Of a DNA stretch of 58,356 bases, positions 49,956 through 58,356 are shown piece after piece. The notes beneath the pieces are model-generated. The model saw nothing but the letters and a program-made list of their open reading frames with translations, made no database searches and was not told the origin of the DNA. Position numbers and translations under genes: made by a program. Each line of letters opens with the position of its first letter. Within the stretch, counting starts at the first letter, position 1. The stretch comes from Microbacterium oxydans (GTDB taxonomy: Bacteria > Actinomycetota > Actinomycetes > Actinomycetales > Microbacteriaceae): positions 1 to 58,356 of the forward strand of contig NZ_BJOG01000003.1 of NCBI RefSeq assembly GCF_006540085.1, in the 5' to 3' direction.

Positions 49956-50807
49956 TCAGTCGATCCGCAGATCCAGGCCGAGATCGAGGGCGCGGGCGGA
50001 ATGCGTCAGAGCTCCGACCGAGATCACGTCGACACCGGTGCGTGCGATCTCGCCGACCGTGTCGAGGGTGACACCGCCCGAGGCTTCGACGATGGCTCGA
50101 CCGCCGATGAGGGCCACGCCCCGCTCCAGGTCGTCCAGCGAGAAGTTGTCGAGCAGCACGGTGTCCGCTCCACCGTCCAGGACGGCGTCGATCTGGTCGA
50201 GACGGTCGACCTCGACGACGACGTGGGTCGTATGGGGGAGCCGGGACAGGGCCGCGCGCAGGGCGGCCGCGAGGTCGAGGCCCGAGCGTTTCAGCACCGC
50301 GAGGTGGTTGTCCTTCGCCATCACCGCGTCGGACAGGGAGTGCCGGTGATTGCGGCCGCCGCCCGACTCGACGGCGTGACGCTCGAAGGCGCGCAGACCG
50401 GGAGTGGTCTTGCGGGTGTCGGCGATCCGCGTCTCGGTGCCGTCGACGGCCGCCACGTAGGCGGCGGTGAGCGTGGCGATGCCGCTCATCCGCTGCGTGA
50501 AGTTCAAGGCGACGCGCTCCGCGGTCAGTACGCTGCGCGCCGCACCGGATACCGAGGCGAGGACGTCTCCTGCAACGAACTCGTCACCGTCGCCGACGTG
50601 CAGATCTACCTGGACGGACGGATCGGTGAGACGGAAGGCGGCGGCGAAGACCTCGCCTCCGCTGAAGACCCCGGCCTCTCGTGCGACGAGATCGGCCGTG
50701 GCCGTGGCTTCGGCGGGCAGCAGCGTGGTGCTCGTGAGGTCGCCCCACGGAGCGTCTTCCTCCAGTGCGGCGCCGACGACGCGGTGCAGAGTGGCGGGGG
50801 TCAGCAT
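49956..50807 (-). CDS. nadC: Nicotinate-nucleotide pyrophosphorylase (carboxylating)
   Basis: 283 residues. Makes nicotinate mononucleotide from quinolinate and PRPP. Landmarks: EDAPWGDLTSTTLLP, NFTQRMSGIATLT, IADTRKTTPGLRAFERHAV, GGGRNHRHSLSDAVMAKDNH and VEASGGVTLDTVGEIARTGV. Start at 50807, four-base overlap with nadB (ATGA). The frame continues to 51068 only because of GC bias. Confidence 0.96.
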   Translation of the reverse strand: MLTPATLHRVVGAALEEDAPWGDLTSTTLLPAEATATADLVAREAGVFSGGEVFAAAFRLTDPSVQVDLHVGDGDEFVAGDVLASVSGAARSVLTAERVALNFTQRMSGIATLTAAYVAAVDGTETRIADTRKTTPGLRAFERHAVESGGGRNHRHSLSDAVMAKDNHLAVLKRSGLDLAAALRAALSRLPHTTHVVVEVDRLDQIDAVLDGGADTVLLDNFSLDDLERGVALIGGRAIVEASGGVTLDTVGEIARTGVDVISVGALTHSARALDLGLDLRID

Positions 50808-52330
50808 CAGACGGTCTCCAGGATCGATGAGGGTGTGGGGGATGAAGAAGGGGCACCTGTCGCATCCGTGTCGACACGATGATGTGCTCCGACGGAAACG
50901 GTGCGCTTCAGAGCCGCCGCCGCCGTCGCCTGCGCGAGGAGCAGCAGGTTCGCATCCTCGTGCTCCGTCACGGTCGTGGGCGTGGTGGGGGCGCCGGCCC
51001 ACCCCTGCAGCACGCCGAGCGCCCGGGTGAGGCCCTCGCCCGTGCGCAGCAGGCCCACTTCGTCCCACATCAGCCGCTGTAGTCCAGAGCGGGTGAACCC
51101 CGGTTCGGCGTCGACGAGGTTCGCGTCGAGGCTCATCTCGGAAGGGGTGTGCTCCTGTTCCGGAAGAGGCCAGGGCATCGTGAGCGCTGCCGCCGCGCGA
51201 GCCCCGAAGACCGCGCCCTCGAGCAGGGAGTTCGATGCCAGCCGGTTGGCCCCGTGCACGCCCGTGCGGGCGACCTCTCCTACGGCGAAGAGCCCTGGCA
51301 CCGTAGTGCGTCCGTCGAGGTCGGTGACCACGCCGCCCATCAGGTAGTGCGCCGCCGGGGTCACGGGTAGGGGGCTCTTCGCCCAGTCGAAGCCACGCTC
51401 TCTCGTGACACGATCGATGGTCGGGAAGCGGAGCGCGAGCGTGCGGGCTCCGAGCATCGTGGCGTCGAGCCTGACGGGCGCAGCCTGAGCCGCGGCACGC
51501 CGTGCGATCGCTCGCGACACCACGTCCCGCGGCGCGAGCTCACCGTCGGGGTGGCTGTCGAACACGAACCGGCGGCCACGGTCGTCCACCAGAACCGCGC
51601 CCTCACCGCGCACCGCCTCGGAGATCAGGAACGCCGGGCCGGAGGCGAGGACGGTGGGATGGAACTGGACGAATTCCAGATCGGCGACCGCTGCACCTGC
51701 GCGAAGCGCGGCGGCGATGCCGTCACCCGTCGTTCCTCCGGGGTTGGTGGTGTGGGCGTAGAGCTGGCCGGCACCGCCGGTGGCGAGGATCACGGCGTCG
51801 GCCTGGAGGGTCGAGAGCACACCGTCGCGACGGATTCGGATACCCCGAACGACACCGTCGCGCTTCACGAGGTCGACAAGGAAAGCGCCGGTGAGAACGG
51901 GGATGCGCGCGCGACGTGCGCATTCGACGAGGGCCGCGGAGATCGCCGCCCCGGTGGCATCGCCGCCCGCATGCGCGATGCGGGCGTGGCTGTGCGCCGC
52001 CTCGCGTCCGAGTCGCAGTGAACCGTCGTCGTCGCGGTCGAAGCCGACACCCCGTGCGATCAGCTCGGCGATCCGCTCCGCGCCGTCGGCGACCAGCACA
52101 CTCACCGCGTCCGGATCGGACAGCCCGGCGCCGGCGATCTGCGTGTCGGCGGCATGCGACGACGGGGAGTCGCCCGGGCCGTACGCTCCGGCGACACCCC
52201 CCTGAGCGAACCCGGTGCAGCCGTCGCCGAGGTCACCCTTGGTGACGATCGTCACGTCGTGACCCGACTCGTGCGCGTGCAGCGCCGCGGTGAGCCCCGC
52301 GATGCCCGACCCGACGATGATGACCTTCAT
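50807..52330 (-). CDS. nadB: L-aspartate oxidase
   Basis: 507 residues. FAD enzyme oxidising L-aspartate to iminoaspartate. FAD motif VIIVGSGIAGLTAAL, then TGFAQGGVAGAYGPGDSPSSH, ILATGGAGQLYAHTTNPGG, EFVQFHPT and the C-terminal HGANRLASNSLLEGAVFGA. Start at 52330 inside the nadA stop. Iminoaspartate is passed to NadA, encoded directly upstream. Confidence 0.96.
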   Translation of the reverse strand: MKVIIVGSGIAGLTAALHAHESGHDVTIVTKGDLGDGCTGFAQGGVAGAYGPGDSPSSHAADTQIAGAGLSDPDAVSVLVADGAERIAELIARGVGFDRDDDGSLRLGREAAHSHARIAHAGGDATGAAISAALVECARRARIPVLTGAFLVDLVKRDGVVRGIRIRRDGVLSTLQADAVILATGGAGQLYAHTTNPGGTTGDGIAAALRAGAAVADLEFVQFHPTVLASGPAFLISEAVRGEGAVLVDDRGRRFVFDSHPDGELAPRDVVSRAIARRAAAQAAPVRLDATMLGARTLALRFPTIDRVTRERGFDWAKSPLPVTPAAHYLMGGVVTDLDGRTTVPGLFAVGEVARTGVHGANRLASNSLLEGAVFGARAAAALTMPWPLPEQEHTPSEMSLDANLVDAEPGFTRSGLQRLMWDEVGLLRTGEGLTRALGVLQGWAGAPTTPTTVTEHEDANLLLLAQATAAAALKRTVSVGAHHRVDTDATGAPSSSPTPSSILETV

Positions 52331-53664
52331 CGTGTGCCCGCGACCGCCGGGGGCTTCGCCGCGAGCATCCGTTCCAGCGCCACCCGAGCGGGGGCGGCGA
52401 CGTCGTCGGACACGGTGATGCGGTTCGGCGTGCGACCGGCCACCAGCTCCTCCAGCACCCACGCGAGGTAGCCGGGGTGGATGCGGTACATCGTCGAGCA
52501 CGGGCACACCACGGGGTCGAGGCAGAAGATCTCGTGCTGCGGATACTGCGCAGCGAGTCGACGGACGAGGTTGATCTCGGTGCCGATCGCGAAGGTGGTC
52601 GGTTCGGTCGCCGTGTCGATCGCCCGGCGGATGTACTCGGTCGACCCTGCTTCGTCGGCGGCGTCGACGACCTCCATCGGACATTCGGGGTGCACGATCA
52701 CGCGGACACCGGGGTGATCGGTGCGCGCTTGGTCGATCTGGTCGACCGTGAAGCGTCGGTGCACGGAGCAGAACCCGTGCCACAGGATGACACGCGAGTC
52801 GAGCAACTCCTCGGCGGAGGATCCGCCCAGCGCTCGCCGCGGGTTCCACATGGGCATCTGATCGAGCGGCACTCCCATGGCCTTGGCGGTGTTGCGGCCC
52901 AGATGCTGGTCGGGGAAGAACAGGACCCGCCGCCCCCGCTCGAATGCCCACTCCAGCACGGTCCGCGCATTCGACGACGTGCACACGATCCCGCCGTGTC
53001 GCCCGACGAAGCCCTTGATCGCCGCCGAGGAGTTCATGTACGTCACGGGGATCACGGGCACGCGGCCGTCGGCGTCTGCGGCCGCGAGGTCTCCGAAGAC
53101 GTCCTCGAGCTGCTCCCAGCACTCCTCGACCTGGTCGATGTCGGCCATGTCGGCCATCGAGCACCCCGCGGCGAGATTGGGGAGGATCACCGCCTGATCG
53201 GGTTGCGAGAGCAGATCGGCGGTCTCGGCCATGAAGTGCACGCCGCAGAACACGATCGCCTCGGCATCGGCTCTGCCCTTCGCCGCCGTCGCCAGCTGGA
53301 ACGAGTCCCCGACGTAGTCCGCGTGCTGCACGACCTCTTCGCGCTGATAGAAGTGTCCGAGGATGAGCACCCGGTCGCCGAGCGTGGCCTTGGCCGCCCG
53401 GATCCTCCCGTCGAGTTCCTCTTCCGAAGCCTCGCGGTACTCGGAAGGCAGCTCGCCTTGTCGCGGGGCACCGGTCGGGATCACGTCTCCCATCGATGAG
53501 CCCGGTCCGTATCCGGGCCGCGCGTCGAAGTCCCACGGTCCTGCGGCGAGATCCGTCGCGCACGTGGCGTCCGTGGACGCGCCGGTGACGATCGCCTGGA
53601 TCGCATGGTCGACGGAGGGGTCCAGCGGTGGTACGGCGGGAGCGGGGACGAAGGTGATGCTCAT
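52327..53664 (-). CDS. nadA: Quinolinate synthase (long, type with N-terminal extension)
   Basis: 445 residues. [4Fe-4S] enzyme condensing iminoaspartate with dihydroxyacetone phosphate. Cluster Cys lie in IVFCGVHFMAETADLL, GIVCTSSNA and DPVVCPCSTMYRIHPGY; LGHFYQREEVVQHADYVGDS is the substrate loop and FFPDQHLGRNTAKAMGV the second. The about 85-residue N-terminal extension (to GELPSEYREASEEELDG) is usual in actinobacteria. Overlaps nrtR upstream and nadB downstream. Confidence 0.96.
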   Translation of the reverse strand: MSITFVPAPAVPPLDPSVDHAIQAIVTGASTDATCATDLAAGPWDFDARPGYGPGSSMGDVIPTGAPRQGELPSEYREASEEELDGRIRAAKATLGDRVLILGHFYQREEVVQHADYVGDSFQLATAAKGRADAEAIVFCGVHFMAETADLLSQPDQAVILPNLAAGCSMADMADIDQVEECWEQLEDVFGDLAAADADGRVPVIPVTYMNSSAAIKGFVGRHGGIVCTSSNARTVLEWAFERGRRVLFFPDQHLGRNTAKAMGVPLDQMPMWNPRRALGGSSAEELLDSRVILWHGFCSVHRRFTVDQIDQARTDHPGVRVIVHPECPMEVVDAADEAGSTEYIRRAIDTATEPTTFAIGTEINLVRRLAAQYPQHEIFCLDPVVCPCSTMYRIHPGYLAWVLEELVAGRTPNRITVSDDVAAPARVALERMLAAKPPAVAGTR

Positions 53665-54377
53665 CGGATGCTCGTTTCCTCGGGTCGGAGCGGGCCGCGA
53701 TCGGCGAGCTCGATGTCAGTGTTGTCGCGATACAGACGTGCGGGCCGGTGGCTTCCGGTGCGGAACCGGTCGGTCGGGAGCAGATTGCCCGCCGCCTCCA
53801 CCTGGCGACGGAAGTTGGCGGGGTCGAGGGCGCGTCCGAGGATCGATTCATAGGCTTCGCGCAACTCGGCGAGCGTGAACTCGGCGGGGAGGAACCCCTG
53901 TGCGACTCGGCTGTACCCCACCTTGTTGCGCAGTCGCCACAGCGCGTACTCGACGATCCGGTCATGGTCGAACGCGAGGTCCGGCAGCTCCTCGACGTCG
54001 AACCAGCGAACGTTCTCGGGATTGTGCCCGGCTGCGCGATGTGCGGCGCTCTGCGCGGTCACGTCGTCCTGCCGCAACAGGGCCCAGTACACGATGGAGA
54101 CGACCCGCGTGGGGGAGCGGTCGACCGCTCCGAAGGCATACAGCTGCTCGAGGTAGCTGGGGGCGAGTCCCGTTGTCTCGGCGAGGGTGCGGGCCGCGGC
54201 ATCGACGGGAGACTCCGTCGATGTGAGCCAACCTCCGGGGAGTGCCCACTGGCCGGCGAAGGGCTCGCGCGTGCGCAGCACGAGGGGCAGGGAGAGCACC
54301 GCCCGTCCGTCGTCGGTCCTCCGCAGCGTCAGGATCACCGTCGAGACGGCGACTCGGATGTCACCGCTTTGAGTCAT
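53661..54377 (-). CDS. nrtR: NrtR-type Nudix-related regulator of NAD biosynthesis
   Basis: 238 residues. The N-terminal Nudix-fold domain has WALPGGWLTSTESPVDAAAR; the Nudix box (G-x5-E-x7-REUxEExGU) is degenerate, with RTLAETTGL in place of RELxEExGL, as in NrtR proteins that sense ADP-ribose without hydrolysing it. The C-terminal winged helix is FTLAELREAYESILGRALDPANFRRQVEAA. First gene of the nad operon, as expected for an autoregulated repressor. Start at 54377 with GGAGG about 12 nt upstream; ATG 54413 lies upstream of the probable transcription start. Confidence 0.88.
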   Translation of the reverse strand: MTQSGDIRVAVSTVILTLRRTDDGRAVLSLPLVLRTREPFAGQWALPGGWLTSTESPVDAAARTLAETTGLAPSYLEQLYAFGAVDRSPTRVVSIVYWALLRQDDVTAQSAAHRAAGHNPENVRWFDVEELPDLAFDHDRIVEYALWRLRNKVGYSRVAQGFLPAEFTLAELREAYESILGRALDPANFRRQVEAAGNLLPTDRFRTGSHRPARLYRDNTDIELADRGPLRPEETSIR

Positions 54378-54400
54378 TCGCACCTTAACCTCCGATGTCG

Positions 54401-54427
54401 ATCTTAGTGTCATCGAGACTCTTAGTG
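54401..54427 (-). promoter_or_regulatory. nrtR-nad operon promoter with direct repeats
   Basis: On the minus strand TAAGAT (54401-54406) can serve as -10, putting the start near 54394 just before the GGAGG. Two CTTAGTG copies (plus strand 54403-54409 and 54421-54427), 18 bp apart, cover the -10/-35 interval and are a candidate NrtR operator. Confidence 0.45.
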
Positions 54428-54501
54428 GTCCTCTGTGACGAGGATTCGGGCTGAGTCCGAAACGTTATCTGAGGAGCGCGAGGAGGCTTGTCCACGAGGA
54501 C

Positions 54502-54534
54502 GGGGTTTGTTAGGTTACTGTCCTAACAAACCCC
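54502..54534. promoter_or_regulatory. Perfect 13-bp-arm palindrome upstream of the peptide ABC operon
   Basis: Arms GGGGTTTGTTAGG (54502-54514) and CCTAACAAACCCC (54522-54534) around TTACTGT. It is AT-richer than its surroundings. TACTGT (54516-54521) in the centre fits a -10 element, so a dimeric regulator here would block the promoter. A second small hairpin (54571-54590) follows. The rest of 54378-54645 shows nothing else. Confidence 0.6.
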
Positions 54535-54645
54535 TTCGGGAGTGGCCGCCGGTCGTCTCCCCGGGCCCGAGAACCCCACCTCCGGGGTTCTGCTCCATCC
54601 GGAGCGATCCCTCCTGCAGTGCAGCACCGAGAGGAAACAAGAGAA

Positions 54646-56334
54646 ATGATCCGTAACGGAAGGCGCAAGATCGCGCTCACCGCGATTGCCGGTGCATCCG
54701 TCCTCGCCCTGGGCCTCACCGCCTGTGGCGGCGGCAGCGACAGTGGCAACGCCGATGGCGACAAGGCCCTGCGTGTCTGGGCCGGCAGCCAGACCCCCAT
54801 CGCCGCGAACTACAACCCGTTCGCTCCGACCGTGCTCCACGGCGCGCTCGGGCCGATCTACGAGCCGCTGTTCTTCTACAACAAGACCGCGGACTCCGAG
54901 CCGGTCGGCCTGATCGGCGACTCGTTCGAGTACAACGAGGACGGCACGGTGATCACGGTCACCATCAAGCCCGACCTCAAGTGGAGCGACGGTGAGCCCC
55001 TGACCGCCAAGGACGTCGCGTTCTCGTTCAACTACGAGGCCAACAACCCCGAGGGCAACGGTCTGATCTCCGCCGAGGCCACGGACGACACCACCGCCGT
55101 GCTGACGTACTCGTCTGCCCAGTACACGACCGAGTTCCAGCGGATGGGGTCGAGCTACATCCTCCCCGAGCACGTCTGGAAGGACGTCAAGGACTTCGCC
55201 AACTTCACGAACGAGGAGCCCGTCGGATCCGGCCCCTACGTGGTCGACAAGACCACGAGCGAGTCCTACACCCTCGTCGCGAACAAGAACTACCGCGATG
55301 CCGACAAGCTCGGCGTCAAGAAGGTCCAGTACATCGCGGTCGACAACAACCAGACGGCACAGGACCTGCTCGCCGCCGGCAAGCTCGACTGGACCGGCAT
55401 GTTCATCCCCAACCCGGATGACGTGACCGGCAACGGCAAGATCGACTGGATCAACACCCCGCAGGACCCGACGGTGCTCTACACCTGCTCGAACGCCGAG
55501 CTCGGCTGCACCGGCCCGCAGACGGACGTCGCGGTGCGTCAGGCGCTCAACGTGGCGATCGACCGCGGCATCATCAAGGACAAGGCATTCGTCGGCCTCA
55601 CGGGCGACATCTCGCCGGCTTTCACGCTGCTGCCGCGTGACGAGAAGTGGCTCGCCGACCCGGCCAACGAGGTCAGCCCGCAGGAGGCCAACGCCGCCGA
55701 GGCCGGTTCGATCCTCGAGGCCGCCGGTTACACCAAGGGTTCGAGCGGCATCTACGAGAAGGGCGGGGTTCCGCTCGAGCTCACGCTCACCTCGGTCGAC
55801 GGCTGGACCGACTACAACGACGCCGCGAAGCTGATCGCCGAGCAGGCCGAGGCCGCAGGCATCAAGATCACGGCATCGACGGTGCAGTGGCAGGAGTTCT
55901 CCGATTCCCGTCAGGGTGGCGAGTTCCAGCTCATCATGGGTGGTGTGATCGGCACGTCCGTCGCCGACCCGTTCCAGATCTACCGCGACTGGTTCGGCGG
56001 CACGGCCGTCGAGTCGACGACCCCGGTCGGCACCGAGATCCCCGCAGGACGCTGGAACTTCAGCCGCTACAGCAACCCGGTCGTCGACACGGCGATCCAG
56101 TCGGCGATCAGCACGAACGACGAGGCGACGAAGAAGGAGCTGTACGCAACGATCCAGACCGAGATCGTGCGTGACCTGCCCTACATCCCGCTCGTCATCA
56201 ACGCGACGCAGACCTTCTACAACACGAAGGACTACACGGGCTGGCCGACGGAGGAAGACCTCTACGCCTTCCCGCCGTCCTGGGGTGCGATCGCGGCAGG
56301 CTACGTCCTGACGCAGCTGCAGCCGGTCAAGTAA
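54646..56334 (+). CDS. ABC transporter substrate-binding lipoprotein, peptide/nickel family (SBP_bac_5)
   Basis: 562 residues. Lipobox at the end of the signal sequence (ALTAIAGASVLALGLTAC). The family 5 domain includes LRVWAGSQTPIAANYNPF, GPIYEPLFFYNK, VTIKPDLKWSDGEPLTAKDVAFSFNY and VAVRQALNVAIDRGIIKDKAF. Binds oligopeptides, or in some members sugars, outside the membrane. ATG at 54646 with GAGAGGAAA upstream; the frame is open to 54619. First gene of a four- or five-gene importer operon. Confidence 0.94.
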   Translation: MIRNGRRKIALTAIAGASVLALGLTACGGGSDSGNADGDKALRVWAGSQTPIAANYNPFAPTVLHGALGPIYEPLFFYNKTADSEPVGLIGDSFEYNEDGTVITVTIKPDLKWSDGEPLTAKDVAFSFNYEANNPEGNGLISAEATDDTTAVLTYSSAQYTTEFQRMGSSYILPEHVWKDVKDFANFTNEEPVGSGPYVVDKTTSESYTLVANKNYRDADKLGVKKVQYIAVDNNQTAQDLLAAGKLDWTGMFIPNPDDVTGNGKIDWINTPQDPTVLYTCSNAELGCTGPQTDVAVRQALNVAIDRGIIKDKAFVGLTGDISPAFTLLPRDEKWLADPANEVSPQEANAAEAGSILEAAGYTKGSSGIYEKGGVPLELTLTSVDGWTDYNDAAKLIAEQAEAAGIKITASTVQWQEFSDSRQGGEFQLIMGGVIGTSVADPFQIYRDWFGGTAVESTTPVGTEIPAGRWNFSRYSNPVVDTAIQSAISTNDEATKKELYATIQTEIVRDLPYIPLVINATQTFYNTKDYTGWPTEEDLYAFPPSWGAIAAGYVLTQLQPVK

Positions 56335-56376
56335 CACGAGAGGAGTCGGGGAAGAAGGAAGTCAGGAAACAGTGAC

Positions 56377-57372
56377 ATGAAGTTCTATGCACGAAGAATC
56401 GGGTTCTACGCGTTCACGCTCTGGGCCGCGATATCCATCAACTTCTTTCTTCCCCGGCTCATGCCGGGAAACCCCGCCGACATCATGATCGCCAAGATGC
56501 AGCGGGCGGGCGGCGACGTCTCAGAGACGACCATCCGCAATATCAGGCTCCTGCTCGGCGGCGACGACTCGTCGCTGTGGGATCAGTACCTCGCGTACTG
56601 GGGGCGGATGTTCCAGGGCGACCTCGGCGTCTCGGTGACGAAGTTCCCCACCCCGGTGACGGAGCTCATCGCCGGTGCTCTTCCCTGGACGCTCATCCTG
56701 GTCGGCACGGCGACGATCATCTCCTTCGTCCTCGGCGTCGTGCTCGGCGCCTGGGCCGGATGGAAGCGCGGTACCTGGGTCGACCATCTGATCCCTGCCA
56801 CCACCGTCCTGCAGTCGATCCCGTACTTCTGGATGGCGCTGATCCTGGTGGCGGTGTTCGCGGTCGGCCTCGGCTGGTTCCCCATCTTCGGCGGCTACGA
56901 CGTGTTCGACTTCCCCGACGGCCCCGAGCCGACGTGGGCCTTCTTCAGCGACGCCGTCGCCCACGCCATCCTTCCCGCCGTCACCATCGTGATCAGCTCG
57001 GTCGGCGGCTGGATGTTCGGCATGCGCAACATGATGGTCTCGACGCTCGCCGAGGACTATGTGCTCACGGCCGAGGCCAAGGGCCTGCGCCCGCGCCGGG
57101 TGCTCACCACCTACGCTGCCCGCAACGCCGCGATCCCCTCGATCGCCGGCTTCTCGATCACGCTCGGTTTCGTCGTGGCCGGCTCCATCGTCATGGAGCA
57201 GGTGTTCACCTACCCCGGCATCGGCAAGCTGATGTTCCAGGCCGTGACCAACAACGACTACGCGCTGATGCAGGGGCTGTTCCTCGTCATCACGCTCACG
57301 GTGCTCGCCGCCAACTTCATCATGGACCTCGTCTATGGCTTCATCGACCCGAGGGCTCGCCAGAATGTCTGA
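56377..57372 (+). CDS. Peptide/nickel ABC transporter permease, DppB type
   Basis: 331 residues, six membrane helices. Begins KFYARRIGFYAFTLWAAISINFFLPRLMPGNP, the N-terminal signature of DppB/OppB, and holds the EAA loop AEDYVLTAEAKGLRPRRVLTTYAARNA. Dimerises with the next permease. Starts 42 nt after the binding protein. Confidence 0.94.
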   Translation: MKFYARRIGFYAFTLWAAISINFFLPRLMPGNPADIMIAKMQRAGGDVSETTIRNIRLLLGGDDSSLWDQYLAYWGRMFQGDLGVSVTKFPTPVTELIAGALPWTLILVGTATIISFVLGVVLGAWAGWKRGTWVDHLIPATTVLQSIPYFWMALILVAVFAVGLGWFPIFGGYDVFDFPDGPEPTWAFFSDAVAHAILPAVTIVISSVGGWMFGMRNMMVSTLAEDYVLTAEAKGLRPRRVLTTYAARNAAIPSIAGFSITLGFVVAGSIVMEQVFTYPGIGKLMFQAVTNNDYALMQGLFLVITLTVLAANFIMDLVYGFIDPRARQNV

Positions 57373-58345
57373 CACGAAGAACCCGCTCCTCACGGAGGAG
57401 CCACCCACCGTCGCCCCTGAGGGCACCGTCGCTCTCGCCACACAGCGTCAGGAACGAAAGCGTCGCCGCATCCTGCCCAGCACCTCGCCGAAGTTCATCG
57501 TGGGCGTGTGCATCGTGCTGGCGATCGTGCTGTTCGCGATCATCGCGCCGATCTTCTCCCAGAACCCGCGGAGCACGGCCAACCCAGCGCTTCAGCCGCC
57601 GTCGGCCGAGCACTGGCTCGGCACGACCAAGCTCGGCAACGACATGTTCGCCCAGCTCGCGACCGGTGCCCAGGGCTCGCTGCTCATCGGCGTGACGGCC
57701 GGCAGCATCGCGATCGTCCTCTCCCTCCTGTTCGGTGTGCTCGCCGGCTACCTGGGTGGGTGGCGTGAAGACGGCCTCGCCCTGCTCACGAACGTCATGA
57801 TCGTGATCCCCGGACTGCCGCTGGTGATGGTCATCGCCTCGTTCGTCCCGCAGCGCAGCTGGCAGCTCGTCGCCTTCGTGCTCGGCATCACCTCCTGGGC
57901 CGGGGCGGCGTACGTGCTCCGGCTGCAGACGCGCTCGCTCCGCACACGCGACTACGTCTACGCCTCGAAGGTCGCGGGCGAGCGGTCGTTCCGCGTCATC
58001 CTCGTCGAGATCATGCCGAACCTGCTGCCGCTGCTGGCGGCCCAGTTCCTCTTCGCGATCATCTTCGCGATCCTCGGCGAGGCCGGCCTGTCGTACCTCG
58101 GCCTCGGACCCAACTCGTCGATCACCTGGGGATCGATCCTCAACGACGCACAGTCGGGGCAGGCGCTCGGACGTGGGGCCTGGTGGTGGTTCGTCCCGCC
58201 GGGACTCATGATCGCGCTCCTCGGCGCCGGCCTGTCGCTGATCAACTTCGCCATCGACGAGGTCATCAACCCGAAGCTGCGCAATGCACCCGAAGCCGCG
58301 CGCCGCGTGCGCAAGGCCGCCAAGACCAAGGGGGTCACCGCATGA
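57365..58345 (+). CDS. Peptide/nickel ABC transporter permease, DppC type
   Basis: 326 residues. A cytoplasmic N-terminal tail of about 45 residues, then the DppC N-terminal helix (FIVGVCIVLAIVLFAIIAPI) with PPSAEHWLGTTKLGNDMFAQLATG, and the EAA loop DYVYASKVAGERSFRVILVEIMPNL. Overlaps the DppB-type gene by 8 nt. Its stop overlaps the next ATG. Confidence 0.94.
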   Translation: MSDTKNPLLTEEPPTVAPEGTVALATQRQERKRRRILPSTSPKFIVGVCIVLAIVLFAIIAPIFSQNPRSTANPALQPPSAEHWLGTTKLGNDMFAQLATGAQGSLLIGVTAGSIAIVLSLLFGVLAGYLGGWREDGLALLTNVMIVIPGLPLVMVIASFVPQRSWQLVAFVLGITSWAGAAYVLRLQTRSLRTRDYVYASKVAGERSFRVILVEIMPNLLPLLAAQFLFAIIFAILGEAGLSYLGLGPNSSITWGSILNDAQSGQALGRGAWWWFVPPGLMIALLGAGLSLINFAIDEVINPKLRNAPEAARRVRKAAKTKGVTA

Positions 58346-58356
58346 GCGAGCCTGTG
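58342..58356 (+). CDS. Start of the next gene, expected ABC ATPase (partial)
   Basis: ATG at 58342 overlapping the permease stop (ATGA), five codons (MSEPV) before the window ends. By operon order this should be the DppD/DppF-type ATP-binding protein; the sequence in view is too short to show it. Confidence 0.6.

Overview
The window is chromosomal DNA from a high-GC actinobacterium, most likely Microbacterium or a close relative in Microbacteriaceae. The evidence is strong G/C bias at third codon positions, frequent GTG starts, four-base ATGA/GTGA gene overlaps, families typical of the group (DUF501, DUF4245, DUF4307, DUF6264-like and DUF6328-like), and actinobacterial gene neighbourhoods (ftsB-DUF501-S8 peptidase, trhA/uppS, xseA-xseB-DUF4245, nrtR-nadABC). 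It looks like core chromosome: I see no prophage, insertion sequence, integrase, rRNA or CRISPR array. No gene-free stretch exceeds 300 bases; the longest are 19598-19873 and 54378-54645, both described below.

Layout. 1-5.8 kb: the 3' part of a division gene (FtsB/DivIC), DUF501, a membrane-anchored subtilase, a type II NADH dehydrogenase with a histone-like tail, an unknown Ala/Gly-rich protein, a DedA protein, and a tRNA with a UAA anticodon but a short variable loop. 5.9-14.9 kb: a PLP barrel protein, a sugar-lactone oxidase, LemA, a YcaQ/AlkX-like DNA glycosylase candidate, an AI-2E-family permease, threonine ammonia-lyase, GreA and DUF4307. 15-20.7 kb: TrhA/hemolysin III divergent from a cis-prenyltransferase, a class V aminotransferase, a PIN-PhoH ATPase, then an AbiEi/DUF559-type gene lying between matching direct repeats and matching hairpins. 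20.9-25.1 kb (minus): fumarase, beta-carbonic anhydrase, DUF4245 and exonuclease VII. 25.2-33.4 kb: IspH, an IclR regulator, the divergent fbaA/glpX pair of central carbon metabolism, RmuC, a DnaQ-like exonuclease and a methyltransferase.

33.6-47 kb: YchF, an unknown protein with PIN-like sequence blocks, an ABC-F ATPase overlapping an AAC(2')-like acetyltransferase, an alpha/beta hydrolase-like protein lacking its nucleophile, a one-domain LysR-type HTH protein with a basic tail, a lipoprotein, a cysteine-less HesB-like protein, Dps, an acyltransferase, a 48-residue Cys-pair microprotein, an MFS exporter and an ABC exporter followed by a 16-bp tandem repeat. 47-54.4 kb (minus): an SDR, a GT2 glycosyltransferase, then nrtR-nadA-nadB-nadC-cysteine desulfurase, a de novo NAD operon with its own Nudix-type regulator and a sulfur donor suited to the Fe-S enzyme NadA. 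54.5 kb to the end: a peptide/nickel-type ABC importer (binding protein, two permeases, start of the ATPase) behind a perfect 13-bp-arm palindrome.

Across the window at least fifteen genes start exactly 6 nt after a TANNNT hexamer. This is the signature of leaderless transcription, so many mRNAs here probably begin at the start codon. The parts most worth a second look are the class I tRNA(UAA), the flanked AbiEi/DUF559 module, the Cys-pair microprotein, the PIN-like orphan and the ABC-F/acetyltransferase pair.
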